From the NCBI GenBank assembly GCA_001798565.1, contig MGSR01000054.1:1-6838 (forward strand): a stretch of 6,838 nucleotides of DNA, written 5' to 3'. The position numbers and the translations under genes were made by a program. The notes below the pieces were generated by a model that did not search any database, was not told where the DNA came from, and saw nothing but the letters and a program-made list of their open reading frames with translations. The DNA is from Deltaproteobacteria bacterium RIFCSPLOWO2_12_FULL_60_16 (GTDB lineage Bacteria > Desulfobacterota > Binatia > UBA9968). Shown piece after piece: positions 1 to 6,380 of the stretch (positions within the stretch are counted from its first letter, which is position 1; the number at the start of each line of letters is the position of its first letter).

Positions 1-1253
1 TCGCCCCGCCGTATGACGTGATCACGCCGGAGGAGCACGACAGGCTCTACCGGAAATCCCCCTACAACTTCGTGCGCCTGATCCTGAGCCAGGAGCCGGG
101 GCCCTACGAGAGCGTCGCGCGCTTGTTCGAGAGCTGGCAGGCGGAAGGGATTTTCGTGCGCGATGACAAGCCCGCGCTGTATTTCCTGAGCCACCGCTTT
201 CCAGACAACGAGGGAAAGACGAGGGAGCGCCTGGGCTTTATCGCCCTGGCTCAGATCGAGGACTTCTCCACCGGAGCCATCCGGCCGCACGAGAAAACAT
301 TGGCGGCGCCGAAAGAGGATCGTCTTCGCCTCATGCTCGCCTGCCACGCCAACTTAAGCCCTATTTTCGCCCTCTATTCCCATCCGAAGCAGACCATCAA
401 TAACGCGCTGATGGAGCAGGCGCAGGGCGTCCCTCCGACCATAGAGGTCAAAGAAGACGGCGGCGGGACCTGCCTGCTCTGGCGCATCAGCGATCCGGAG
501 GTCGTCCGCCTGGCGCAGCGCGAGATGGCCGAGCAGCCCCTGCTGATCGCCGACGGCCACCACCGCTACGAGGCCGCGCTCAACTACCGCAACCGTTTGC
601 GCGAGGAAAGAGGAAATTTTAGCGGGCGGGAGCCATTTAACTACGTGATGATGTATTTTTCCAATATGAACGATGACGGACTGGTCATCCTGCCGACGCA
701 TCGCCTGGTGCGCTCGTTCCCGTCGATTCCTTTTCAGAAGCTCGAGGAGGAGCTGCAGCGCCATTTCTATCTGGAACCCTATCCCAAGACCCCGGAGGGG
801 CAGCGCTGGTTCCTGCGCGCGCTCAGGAGCGGAGGAAGAAAGCGCCATATGATCGGCGTCTCCTTCAAGCGCGACCCGCGCTACCTGATCCTGCGGCTGA
901 AAAGCAAGAGAATCATGCAGCGGCTGGCAAAGGATTTGAGCGATCCGCTGCGCGATCTGGACGTGAGCGCCCTGCATCTCCTCATCCTGGCTCATATCCT
1001 GGGGATCCCGCCGGAGGTGCAGGTCCAGGGCGAAGTGATCAGCTACTCCCAGGATGAGGAGAGAGTGCTGAAGGCGGTCGACAAGGAGGACTACCAGGCC
1101 GCCTTTATCTTGAACCCGCCCAAGCCCGAGGAGATCCTGGCCGTGGTTCAGCGGGGCGAGAAGATGCCGCAGAAGTCGACCTACTTTTATCCCAAGCTCA
1201 TCAGCGGTCTGGTGATCAACAAGATCGATTCGGAAGAAAAGATCGAGGGCTGA
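1..1253 (+). CDS. DUF1015 family protein, 5'-truncated by the window edge
   Basis: The reading frame is open to the left edge. A GTG at 18 is available as a start, but the codons before it read A-P-P-Y-D and join V-I-T-P-E-E, giving the APPYDVI-type N-terminal motif of DUF1015 proteins. The true start is therefore probably a few dozen codons upstream, outside the window. Numbering from the GTG, other family signatures are RPHEKTL (89-95), ADGHHRYEAAL (178-188) and MPQKSTYFYPKLISG (383-397). About 416 residues are visible, near the usual family length. There is no signal peptide or membrane segment, so it is probably cytosolic. The biochemical role is not firmly known. The DGHHR motif resembles the active-site motif of ParB/sulfiredoxin-fold free serine kinases (SerK), and DUF1015 genes often lie near serine biosynthesis genes; a role in serine metabolism is inference. 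It converges on the gene at 1268-1651. Family assignment is very secure, function is not. Confidence 0.93.
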   Translation, partial: APPYDVITPEEHDRLYRKSPYNFVRLILSQEPGPYESVARLFESWQAEGIFVRDDKPALYFLSHRFPDNEGKTRERLGFIALAQIEDFSTGAIRPHEKTLAAPKEDRLRLMLACHANLSPIFALYSHPKQTINNALMEQAQGVPPTIEVKEDGGGTCLLWRISDPEVVRLAQREMAEQPLLIADGHHRYEAALNYRNRLREERGNFSGREPFNYVMMYFSNMNDDGLVILPTHRLVRSFPSIPFQKLEEELQRHFYLEPYPKTPEGQRWFLRALRSGGRKRHMIGVSFKRDPRYLILRLKSKRIMQRLAKDLSDPLRDLDVSALHLLILAHILGIPPEVQVQGEVISYSQDEERVLKAVDKEDYQAAFILNPPKPEEILAVVQRGEKMPQKSTYFYPKLISGLVINKIDSEEKIEG

Positions 1254-1267
1254 TACCCGTTAGGACT

Positions 1268-1651
1268 CTATCTTCTCGGCGCGCGCCCGAAGCCGGGACG
1301 GCGAAAAGAAGAGCGCTGAAACGCCTCCTGGGCCTCGCCGGCCCCTTTCAGCATCCGCGCCACCTTTGTCCCCAAAACATCCTTGAGATGGTTGTCCAGC
1401 ATGTGGTCGCGAGCGCTCTTGATCTTCTGCCGGACGGCATTCTTGCGAACCGCGTCCACTTCGGCCGATTTCAGGTCGTCCATGGAGAGAGAGACAGTCG
1501 CCGCGCGGCCTCGCGTGGATAGCTGGAGGGTAAATCTCGGCCCCTGGGCATCAGAACCGACCGGCAGGGTATAGTCGAGATCCTTGTCGATGCTGCGAAT
1601 GATCCCTCTGAGGATCTCCTCGCTCTTCTGAAGTACTTCACGTGCAGCCAT
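1268..1651 (-). CDS. Conserved-looking hypothetical protein, 127 aa
   Basis: I do not recognise this protein. A perfect AGGAGG (complement of 1657-1662) sits five bases before the ATG, and the frame ends at a TAG at 1268-1270, so translation is well supported. The predicted protein is small and charged. An N-terminal amphipathic helix (about residues 2-22, with EVLQKSEEILRGI) leads to a segment likely to form beta strands (about 27-56, including RFTLQLSTRGRAATVSLSM). A long basic helical region follows (about 57-112, rich in K, R, D and E), then an arginine-rich tail (RRPGFGRAPRR, 117-127). There is no signal peptide, no transmembrane segment and no cysteine. The basic tail could contact nucleic acid, but that is speculation. 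It lies 64 bases downstream of the amidohydrolase gene on the same strand and may be its second cistron, although its own strong ribosome site allows independent expression. Confidence 0.8.
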   Translation of the reverse strand: MAAREVLQKSEEILRGIIRSIDKDLDYTLPVGSDAQGPRFTLQLSTRGRAATVSLSMDDLKSAEVDAVRKNAVRQKIKSARDHMLDNHLKDVLGTKVARMLKGAGEAQEAFQRSSFRRPGFGRAPRR

Positions 1652-1715
1652 GGCAACCTCCTGGAATCACTCTATGCGGCTATTCCCGAAAGGTCAACCG
1701 CGATCGGCTCCCCCC

Positions 1716-3101
1716 TCATCCTGCCACCGGAGTTATAAACTCGCCGCCGCCCGGCTTGCCCACGACCTTGCCGTCCTGCATCACCACCTTGCCCCGGACG
1801 ATGGTATAGACCGGCGCGCCTTTGACCTTGCGCCCATGGTAGGGGGTCCAGCCGACTCGCGTGTAGGTCGTCTCGTTGGTGATCGTCTCCTCGCGCTTCA
1901 TGTCCACGATCGTGAGATCGGCGTCCGATCCGACCTGAATCGTTCCCTTCCTGGGATAGACGCCGAAGATGCGGGCGGGATTGTACGAGGTGATGCGCAC
2001 GAGCTTGTCCAGAGTGAGCTTCCCTTCGTTCACCGCGGTGAGAAAAAGTTTTAAGTAATCCTGAATCTGCGGCTCGCCGCCGGGAGACTTCCACATATCC
2101 TTCCAGCCGATATCCTTCTCCTCCTTCGTATGGGGGGCGTGATCGGTGCCGATAAGATCCACGGTCCCATCCTCGATCCCCTGCCAGAGCGCCTCGACGT
2201 GGTGCTCGGGCACCCAGAAGCCGAGACAGTAAGGGCCGAGCTTCTCGACATTCTCCCAGGAGCCGAGAAAAAGCGCCCAGGGGTTGACCTCGACGCTCAC
2301 GGGGCGCCCCTCCCCTTTGGCCCGCCGCGCCATCTCCAATCCGCCCGGCGTGCTGGTGTGCAGGATGTGCAGCTTCACCCCGGTGGCCTTCTGAAAGCGC
2401 AGAATGGTCGCGATGGCGGTATCCCAGATGATGCCGTCGAAATCGCGGTAGGCCCTGGCGTAGGCCTGCGGGCTGCGGTCGCCTCTCTCCCAGTATCTCT
2501 GCTCGATGACGTCCATCAGATCCTGATCGTGCGGATGGATCATGAGCGGCAGGCCGGTCTTGGCCACCTCCTCGAAGCAGCGGAAAAGCGCGCCGTGGTT
2601 GTGGAGCCCGATGCCGGGCATGTGGGGATAATCTCTTCCGGTGTCCCTGACCATGAAGATCTTGAAGGCGAGACAGCCGGCTCCGGCGAGCCCGGGGATC
2701 TGCTCCGGCACCGTCCCCGAGGGATTGTGGTTGAAGTCCACGATCGCCTTTTTCCTGCTCAGCTCGATCACGTCGCGGTAGCGCTCGACCGTCGTCGTCG
2801 GCGGATCGACGTTCGGCATGCCGATAGAGAGCGTCACCCCACCGGCCGCGGCCCCCTGGGTCGCGGTGGTCAGGTCCTCCTTGTGCGTGAATCCGGGCTC
2901 CCGGTGGTGCGTATGCGTGTCGATCAATCCCGGAAGCACCACCTTGCCTTTCGCGTCTATGACGGTATCCGCCGAGGCCGGGAAGGCCTCCGACCTGCCC
3001 AGCGCGACCACCTTGCCCCGGGCGGCGGCGATGTCCGCTTCGATGAAGCCCCCGGGTGTCCAGACCGTTCCGCCCTTGACGATCAACTCCATTTTCTCCA
3101 T
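1716..3101 (-). CDS. Dihydroorotase/allantoinase-like cyclic amidohydrolase
   Basis: This 461-residue protein is a metal-dependent amidohydrolase of the dihydroorotase/allantoinase/hydantoinase group, which opens cyclic amide rings in the cytosol. All metal-site positions are visible: HxH at H63 and H65 in DTHTHHREPG, K147 in AFKIFM (probably the carboxylated bridging lysine), H189 in MIHPHD, H248 in HILHTST, and catalytic D320 in GTDHAPHTKEEK. R67 fits the usual substrate-binding arginine. The C-terminal beta-sandwich signature runs NPARIFGVYPRKGTI (374-388) to GSDADLTIVD (391-400). Length matches the family. The usual GLET/GLQ-type substrate loop is replaced by GGEPQIQDY (341-349), and the common HAE(D/N) is HPHD, so orotate metabolism should not be assumed; no pyrimidine gene is nearby. 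Start: the ATG at 3101 has GGAG ten bases upstream, while a second in-frame ATG three codons later (3092) has GGAG only three bases upstream. It is transcribed divergently from the ABC operon. Confidence 0.93.
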   Translation of the reverse strand: MEKMELIVKGGTVWTPGGFIEADIAAARGKVVALGRSEAFPASADTVIDAKGKVVLPGLIDTHTHHREPGFTHKEDLTTATQGAAAGGVTLSIGMPNVDPPTTTVERYRDVIELSRKKAIVDFNHNPSGTVPEQIPGLAGAGCLAFKIFMVRDTGRDYPHMPGIGLHNHGALFRCFEEVAKTGLPLMIHPHDQDLMDVIEQRYWERGDRSPQAYARAYRDFDGIIWDTAIATILRFQKATGVKLHILHTSTPGGLEMARRAKGEGRPVSVEVNPWALFLGSWENVEKLGPYCLGFWVPEHHVEALWQGIEDGTVDLIGTDHAPHTKEEKDIGWKDMWKSPGGEPQIQDYLKLFLTAVNEGKLTLDKLVRITSYNPARIFGVYPRKGTIQVGSDADLTIVDMKREETITNETTYTRVGWTPYHGRKVKGAPVYTIVRGKVVMQDGKVVGKPGGGEFITPVAG

Positions 3102-3136
3102 TACCTATGAACTCCGTTCTAAAGGGTTAAAAATTT

Positions 3137-3163
3137 CTTATATGACCGCTTCCCGCTCGTCAA
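3137..3163 (-). promoter_or_regulatory. Sigma70-like promoter for the amidohydrolase
   Basis: Read on the minus strand, TTGACG (complement of 3158-3163) is followed after 15 bases by TATAAG (complement of 3137-3142); each hexamer matches its consensus at five of six positions. The spacer is shorter than the ideal 17. Initiation would fall near 3130 in an AT-rich tract, leaving a leader of about 29 bases that contains the GGAG site at 3112-3115. The tandem repeats begin 18 bases beyond the -35, where an activator or repressor could act. This is a sequence match only. Confidence 0.45.
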
Positions 3164-3180
3164 CAGCCCGAAGGTTCATT

Positions 3181-3300
3181 CGGGAAATCGCCTCGCGCGC
3201 CGAAAGCAATAGGGATCGCTCGGGAGGCTGCTTCGTCCGCCCAAAGCAATGGGGGTAGCTCAGGGACTCGCCTCACGCGCCGAAAGCAATAGACCCGTGG
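3181..3300. repeat. Three tandem 40-bp direct repeats
   Basis: Units lie at 3181-3220, 3221-3260 and 3261-3300. The invariant core AAAGCAAT recurs at 3203-3210, 3243-3250 and 3283-3290, exactly 40 bases apart. Units 1 and 2 match at 29 of 40 positions. Units 1 and 3 match at 28 of their first 32, after which unit 3 diverges. No indels are needed. Forty is not a multiple of three, so this is not a protein repeat. Forty bases is nearly four helical turns, so the cores would lie on roughly the same face of the DNA, as in an array of regulator sites. A decayed mobile or REP-like repeat is the alternative. Confidence 0.85.
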
Positions 3301-3333
3301 TTTCTTTGAACCTGCACGACTGGTGCTTTCGGC
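3279..3333. repeat. Inverted repeat of the 40-bp unit core
   Basis: GCCGAAAGCA at 3279-3288, inside the third tandem unit, has its exact reverse complement TGCTTTCGGC at 3324-3333. The arms are 10 bases and the gap is 35. The same ten bases occur in the first unit at 3199-3208, so either copy could pair with the inverted arm. As RNA this would close the region just before the hairpin cluster; as DNA it could be an inverted protein site. Confidence 0.65.
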
Positions 3334-3339
3334 TTGCTC

Positions 3340-3514
3340 AGCGAGCCCCCTCGCTCTACGGAGCGACCGAGGGGAGCGCGAATGAGGCGGCGGACGTCCG
3401 ACTGGAAAGCTTCGGTTTAACCAGAGGTCCATCGGCCGCAGCCGAGAGCGCGTTCCCCGAGGGAGCTATTGCATCGATCTTGAGAGAAGCCTCCGGCGGT
3501 GAGCGCCGCTCTCA
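3340..3514 (+). ncRNA. Candidate structured RNA or leader: hairpin cluster
   Basis: Successive plus-strand hairpins can be drawn. H1: AGCGAG 3340-3345 with CTCGCT 3350-3355, loop CCCC. H2: TCGCTC 3351-3356 with GAGCGA 3361-3366, loop TACG, extendable by CCCC 3347-3350 with GGGG 3371-3374. H3: CTGG 3402-3405 with CCAG 3421-3424, inside which AAGC and GTTT enclose loop TTCG, with outer GGAC 3392-3395 and GTCC 3427-3430. H4: TCGGC 3432-3436 with GCCGA 3441-3445. H5: TGAGAG 3481-3486 with CTCTCA 3509-3514, enclosing CGGCG 3494-3498 and CGCCG 3504-3508. H1 and H2 exclude each other. The C(UACG)G and C(UUCG)G loops are stable only as plus-strand RNA. No known RNA family is recognised and no U-tract terminator follows. 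Whether it is transcribed is unknown. Confidence 0.35.
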
Positions 3515-3523
3515 GAGGGCGTC

Positions 3524-3552
3524 TTGACTCCAGCTGGCAAATTTGAAACTAT
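3524..3552 (+). promoter_or_regulatory. Weak candidate promoter for the ABC operon
   Basis: TTGACT at 3524-3529 matches the -35 consensus at five of six positions. AACTAT at 3547-3552, 17 bases further on, is a poor -10 (three of six). Initiation would be near 3559, giving a leader of about 39 bases and placing the hairpin cluster upstream of the transcript. TAGAAT at 3572-3577 is a better -10 hexamer, but it has no -35 at normal spacing and lies too close to the ribosome site. Confidence 0.3.
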
Positions 3553-3582
3553 TGCCTCCGCCTGCGTCTAATAGAATCGAAA

Positions 3583-3589
3583 GGGAGGT
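3583..3589 (+). promoter_or_regulatory. Shine-Dalgarno site of the solute-binding protein
   Basis: GGGAGGT ends eight bases before the ATG at 3598. It is a strong match to the anti-SD sequence and fixes that start, which also gives a well-formed signal peptide. Confidence 0.8.
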
Positions 3590-3597
3590 AAAGAGCC

Positions 3598-4608
3598 ATG
3601 TCGGATAAATTCAAGTATCTGCTGGTGTGTGCGGTCGCTTTTTTCTTCGCGTCCCAAGCCTGGGGTCAGGACGCCAAACTCGTCGAGGCGGCCAAGAAAG
3701 AGGGGGGGAAGGCTGTGGTTTACGGCTCCCTTGAGTCGGATACAGTCGGAGCCATCATTAAAGCCTTTCAAAAGAAGACCGGGTTGCAGGTGGACTACTG
3801 GAGGGCCTCTGCGACCAAGGTCATGGATCGAGCGATGAGCGAGTATCGGGCCGGGAAGCCGCTCTTCGATGTCATGTTGACCAACGCGGCCCCCATGCAC
3901 GTCATGCTGAACGAGGGTATATTCGCAAAGTATAACTCGCCCTCGGCCGCCGATTTTCCAAAGGACGCGATCGATCCGAATCTGGGGCCGAGATACCGCA
4001 ATGTCATTGCGGGGATCGTTTATAATAAAAGCATCATCAAGCCGGCCGACGCGCCGAAATCCCTCGAGGACCTCGTCAACCCCAAATACAAGGGAAAGCT
4101 TGTCATGCCCGACCCGACGCAGCACACCACGACCACGCAGTGGGTCGCGAGCCTGGACAAAATCATGGGGAAAGAAAAGGCGGACAAGTTCGTCCGAGAT
4201 TTGGCCGCTACCAAGCCGATCCTGGTTGAATCGCTCCTGCCGGCGGCCGAGCGCGTGACCACAGGGGAAACGCCAATCGCGATTACTTATGTCAAGTACG
4301 TTTTTATCTTTGGCAAGAAGGGCGCGCCGATGGACTATGTGAGGTTGGGGAAGATGCTGGGAGACGGCCACTACGTGGCCTTGAATAACAAGGCGCCCCA
4401 TTCCAGCGGAGGAAAGGCTTTCATCGACTATTTCATCGACGACGAGAGTATGAAAATCATGGCTGAGATGGGCGAGTTTGTGAACCGAAAGGGGATTTAT
4501 CCACCCCTGCCGGACGCGGAGAAGATCCAGTTCGTCCAGATGGTGAATTTCGACAAGAAGGGCTTCGCCGCAAAGAAGAAGGAGTACTCCAAGCTCTTTC
4601 TCAAGTAG
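3598..4608 (+). CDS. Periplasmic ABC solute-binding protein, FbpA-like
   Basis: This 336-residue protein is an extracellular solute-binding protein of the iron/polyamine/phosphonate-type class (FbpA/AfuA-like). It should capture a ligand outside the inner membrane and deliver it to the permease encoded next. Residues 1-23 form a signal peptide: a short basic start, hydrophobic core LLVCAVAFFFA, and a probable cut after A-W-G. The mature protein opens with the family pattern KAVVYGSLESDTVGAIIKAF (38-57), followed by TGLQVDYWRAS, FDVMLTN (90-96) and a domain-crossover stretch, PKSLEDLVNPKYKGKLVMPD (153-172). By eye, ITYVKYVFIFGKKG (229-242) aligns with the FbpA segment that carries the iron-binding tyrosine pair, but that pair is V232-K233 here, so ferric iron is doubtful and an anionic ligand is possible. 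No lipobox precedes the cut, so it is soluble rather than a lipoprotein. It is the first gene of the operon, 15 bases before the permease. Confidence 0.92.
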   Translation: MSDKFKYLLVCAVAFFFASQAWGQDAKLVEAAKKEGGKAVVYGSLESDTVGAIIKAFQKKTGLQVDYWRASATKVMDRAMSEYRAGKPLFDVMLTNAAPMHVMLNEGIFAKYNSPSAADFPKDAIDPNLGPRYRNVIAGIVYNKSIIKPADAPKSLEDLVNPKYKGKLVMPDPTQHTTTTQWVASLDKIMGKEKADKFVRDLAATKPILVESLLPAAERVTTGETPIAITYVKYVFIFGKKGAPMDYVRLGKMLGDGHYVALNNKAPHSSGGKAFIDYFIDDESMKIMAEMGEFVNRKGIYPPLPDAEKIQFVQMVNFDKKGFAAKKKEYSKLFLK

Positions 4609-4623
4609 GGACGTTTAGGCGTA

Positions 4624-6372
4624 GTGAATCACAGGACCATCGCGATCGGGCGGCTCCCCGCCGTCTGGAGCCTGGACAGGGCCGCGGCGTTCCTCAGCCA
4701 GCCCGTGAATTGGGTCTTTATGGGCGTAGGGGGGATCATCGCCTTTCTCAGCCTCTACCCGAGCTTTTTCCTCCTCTACGGCAGCTTTACCGACGCGCCG
4801 CTCGGGGTTCCGGGCCATTTCACGCTCAACAACTATATCCAGGCCTACTCGGATCCGGAGGCCTACCGGCTGATCCTCACCTCGTTTATCTTCGGCATAG
4901 GAGCATCCGGACTCTCCGTGATTCTGGCCTTGACCCTGGCCTGGATCACGATCCGGACCAACGCTCCTTTTAGAAAGCTCTTCGAGCTGACGGCCATTGT
5001 TCCCAACATCATGCCCCCTATCCTGATTTCCATTTCCTGGGTCCTGCTGCTCAACCCGAACAACGGCCTGATCAACGCCATACTCATGCAATGGTTCGGC
5101 TTGGAAAGCGGTCTGTTTAATATCTATTCCATCCCAGGACTGATTTTCGTGGAGGGGTTGATTCTCACGCCGCTCTCCTTTCTCATCATCGCCGCGGCCA
5201 TGAAAAGCATGGATCCGGCGCTGGAGGAGTCGGCCAAGACCCTCGGCTCGGGCGAATTCGGCGTGGCGACGCGCATCACCTTTCCCCTCATGCGGCCCGC
5301 CATTCTGGCGGCGGGGACTCTGAATTTCGTCCGGGCCGTTGAAAGCTTCGACACTCCGGCCATCATCGCCCTGCCCGCCAGGATCGAAGTCTTCACGACC
5401 AAGATCTGGCGCGAGGCCCTGGGCTCTTTTCCGACCAACCACAACCTCGCCGCGACCTACGGGGTGGGGATCCTCGTGATCGCGCTGGTTTTTGTTTATC
5501 TGTACCGCCGTTTCACCTCTCAGGTCGAAAGCTTCTCCACGGTAACCGGGAAGGGCTTTCGCCCGCACCAGATCGATCTGGGCGGATGGAGAATCCTCGC
5601 CTCGGCGGTGGCCTTTATTCTTCTCGCCTTGATGGTGATCCTGCCGTTCATGGTCCTGCTTCTCATGTCGGTTCTCCCTTACTACCACGTCCCCACCTGG
5701 GAGACCTGGAAGAACCTGACCCTCGACAACTTTCGCTATATCGCGGACAACGACAGGGTTTACCGGGCCTTCGGCAACAGCCTCTTTCTAGCCGTCGTTG
5801 GGGCCTCTCTCTGCATGCTCCTGGCCTCGCTGACCTCGTACATCACGGTGCGAACCAAGATCGCGGCCAGAGGCCTGCTGGAGGGATTGGTGTTCATTCC
5901 CTGGGCCTTTCCCGGGACTGCGCTTGCCCTAGGCCTTCTCTGGGCTTACGTGGACTTCCCGATACCCGTCTATGCCACGATCTGGATCATTATGATCGCC
6001 TACGTCACGCGCTTCCTCCCATACGGGCTCAGGGCAGTCAGCAGCACCATCATTCAGATCCACCGCGAGCTCGAAGAGGCCTCCATCGTCTGCGGCGCGG
6101 GCTTTCTGGCGACCTTTCGCCGCATCCTTATTCCGATGATGCGGCCGGGAGTCGTGGCCGGCTGGATCATTCTCGCCACCATCTTCATGCGCGAGTTCAG
6201 CGCCTCCCTGTTCCTCTACAGCCCGGGCTCCGAGCCGCTCGGTCCGCTGCTCTATTTCCTCTATCTCGACGGCATGCGCGGCCGCGTGGCGGCGATCGGG
6301 CTGGTCATTTCACTCATCTCCATCATCCTGATTGCCATCGCCCAGCGACTTTCCCGCTGGGAGACGAAGTGA
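4624..6372 (+). CDS. ABC transporter permease, fused two-domain (FbpB type)
   Basis: This 582-residue inner-membrane protein carries two BindingProtein-dependent transport permease domains in one chain, as in FbpB/AfuB-type importers. Each half has about six membrane segments (roughly 32-54, 83-109, 120-142, 170-193, 220-238 and 278-296; then 324-350, 385-407, 418-440, 447-466, 508-528 and 555-575). Each half has an EAA loop that docks the ATPase: EESAKTLGSGEF through FPLMRP (201-225) and EEASIVCGAGFL through IPMMRP (484-508). One chain can thus form the whole channel. The start is a GTG 15 bases after the binding-protein stop; an in-frame stop at 4606-4608 rules out a longer protein. The ribosome site is weak (AGG at 4617-4619, or AGGG at 4607-4610), suggesting translational coupling. 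The next in-frame ATG falls inside the first membrane segment. The substrate cannot be read from the permease. No ATPase gene is adjacent in the visible sequence. Confidence 0.93.
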   Translation: MNHRTIAIGRLPAVWSLDRAAAFLSQPVNWVFMGVGGIIAFLSLYPSFFLLYGSFTDAPLGVPGHFTLNNYIQAYSDPEAYRLILTSFIFGIGASGLSVILALTLAWITIRTNAPFRKLFELTAIVPNIMPPILISISWVLLLNPNNGLINAILMQWFGLESGLFNIYSIPGLIFVEGLILTPLSFLIIAAAMKSMDPALEESAKTLGSGEFGVATRITFPLMRPAILAAGTLNFVRAVESFDTPAIIALPARIEVFTTKIWREALGSFPTNHNLAATYGVGILVIALVFVYLYRRFTSQVESFSTVTGKGFRPHQIDLGGWRILASAVAFILLALMVILPFMVLLLMSVLPYYHVPTWETWKNLTLDNFRYIADNDRVYRAFGNSLFLAVVGASLCMLLASLTSYITVRTKIAARGLLEGLVFIPWAFPGTALALGLLWAYVDFPIPVYATIWIIMIAYVTRFLPYGLRAVSSTIIQIHRELEEASIVCGAGFLATFRRILIPMMRPGVVAGWIILATIFMREFSASLFLYSPGSEPLGPLLYFLYLDGMRGRVAAIGLVISLISIILIAIAQRLSRWETK

Positions 6373-6380
6373 ACAGATAA

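Larger units (their letters stand above)
3102..3597. other. Divergent, structured, gene-free intergenic region
   Basis: This 496-base gap separates the divergent starts of the amidohydrolase and the solute-binding protein genes. I see no convincing gene in it: the open frames present have no good ribosome site and no recognisable protein. Reading left to right it contains an AT-rich stretch with a minus-strand promoter, three tandem 40-base repeats, degenerate inverted copies of the repeat core, a cluster of five hairpins, a weak plus-strand promoter and a good Shine-Dalgarno site. For an ordinary bacterial spacer it is long and unusually rich in symmetry. Confidence 0.8.

Noticed and set aside
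1271..1313. Possible terminator between the convergent genes (TCTTCTCGGC pairing with GGCGAAAAGAAGA, and GGCGCGCGCC at 1278-1287)
   Set aside because: Pairing is imperfect, the element lies within the 3' coding end of the hypothetical gene and no U-tract follows on either strand.
2130..3110. Plus-strand open frame of 326 codons opposite the amidohydrolase
   Set aside because: It is antisense to a gene with full catalytic motifs. Its His/Arg/Asp-rich composition is typical of shadow frames in GC-rich DNA.
3251..3300. GGGGGTAGCTCAGGGA at 3251-3266 looks like the 5' end of a tRNA
   Set aside because: There is no matching D-stem arm, no TTCGA-type T-loop and no acceptor complement TACCCCC about 65 bases later. 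It is part of the second and third 40-bp repeat units.
3181..3300. CRISPR-like array
   Set aside because: Units are contiguous with no unique spacers, similarity extends across the full 40 bases, and there are only three diverged copies with no cas genes.
3160..3527. Small open frames on both strands inside the intergenic region (90 and 92 codons)
   Set aside because: They cross the repeats and hairpins, lack ribosome sites and have low-complexity arginine/serine/proline-rich products with no recognisable motif.
3568..4401. Minus-strand open frame of 277 codons opposite the solute-binding protein
   Set aside because: It covers the Shine-Dalgarno site and signal peptide of a well-supported gene and has no family motif.
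4615..5688. Minus-strand open frame of 357 codons opposite the permease
   Set aside because: It is antisense to a clear membrane protein, and its highly charged product is the expected reverse complement of hydrophobic codons.
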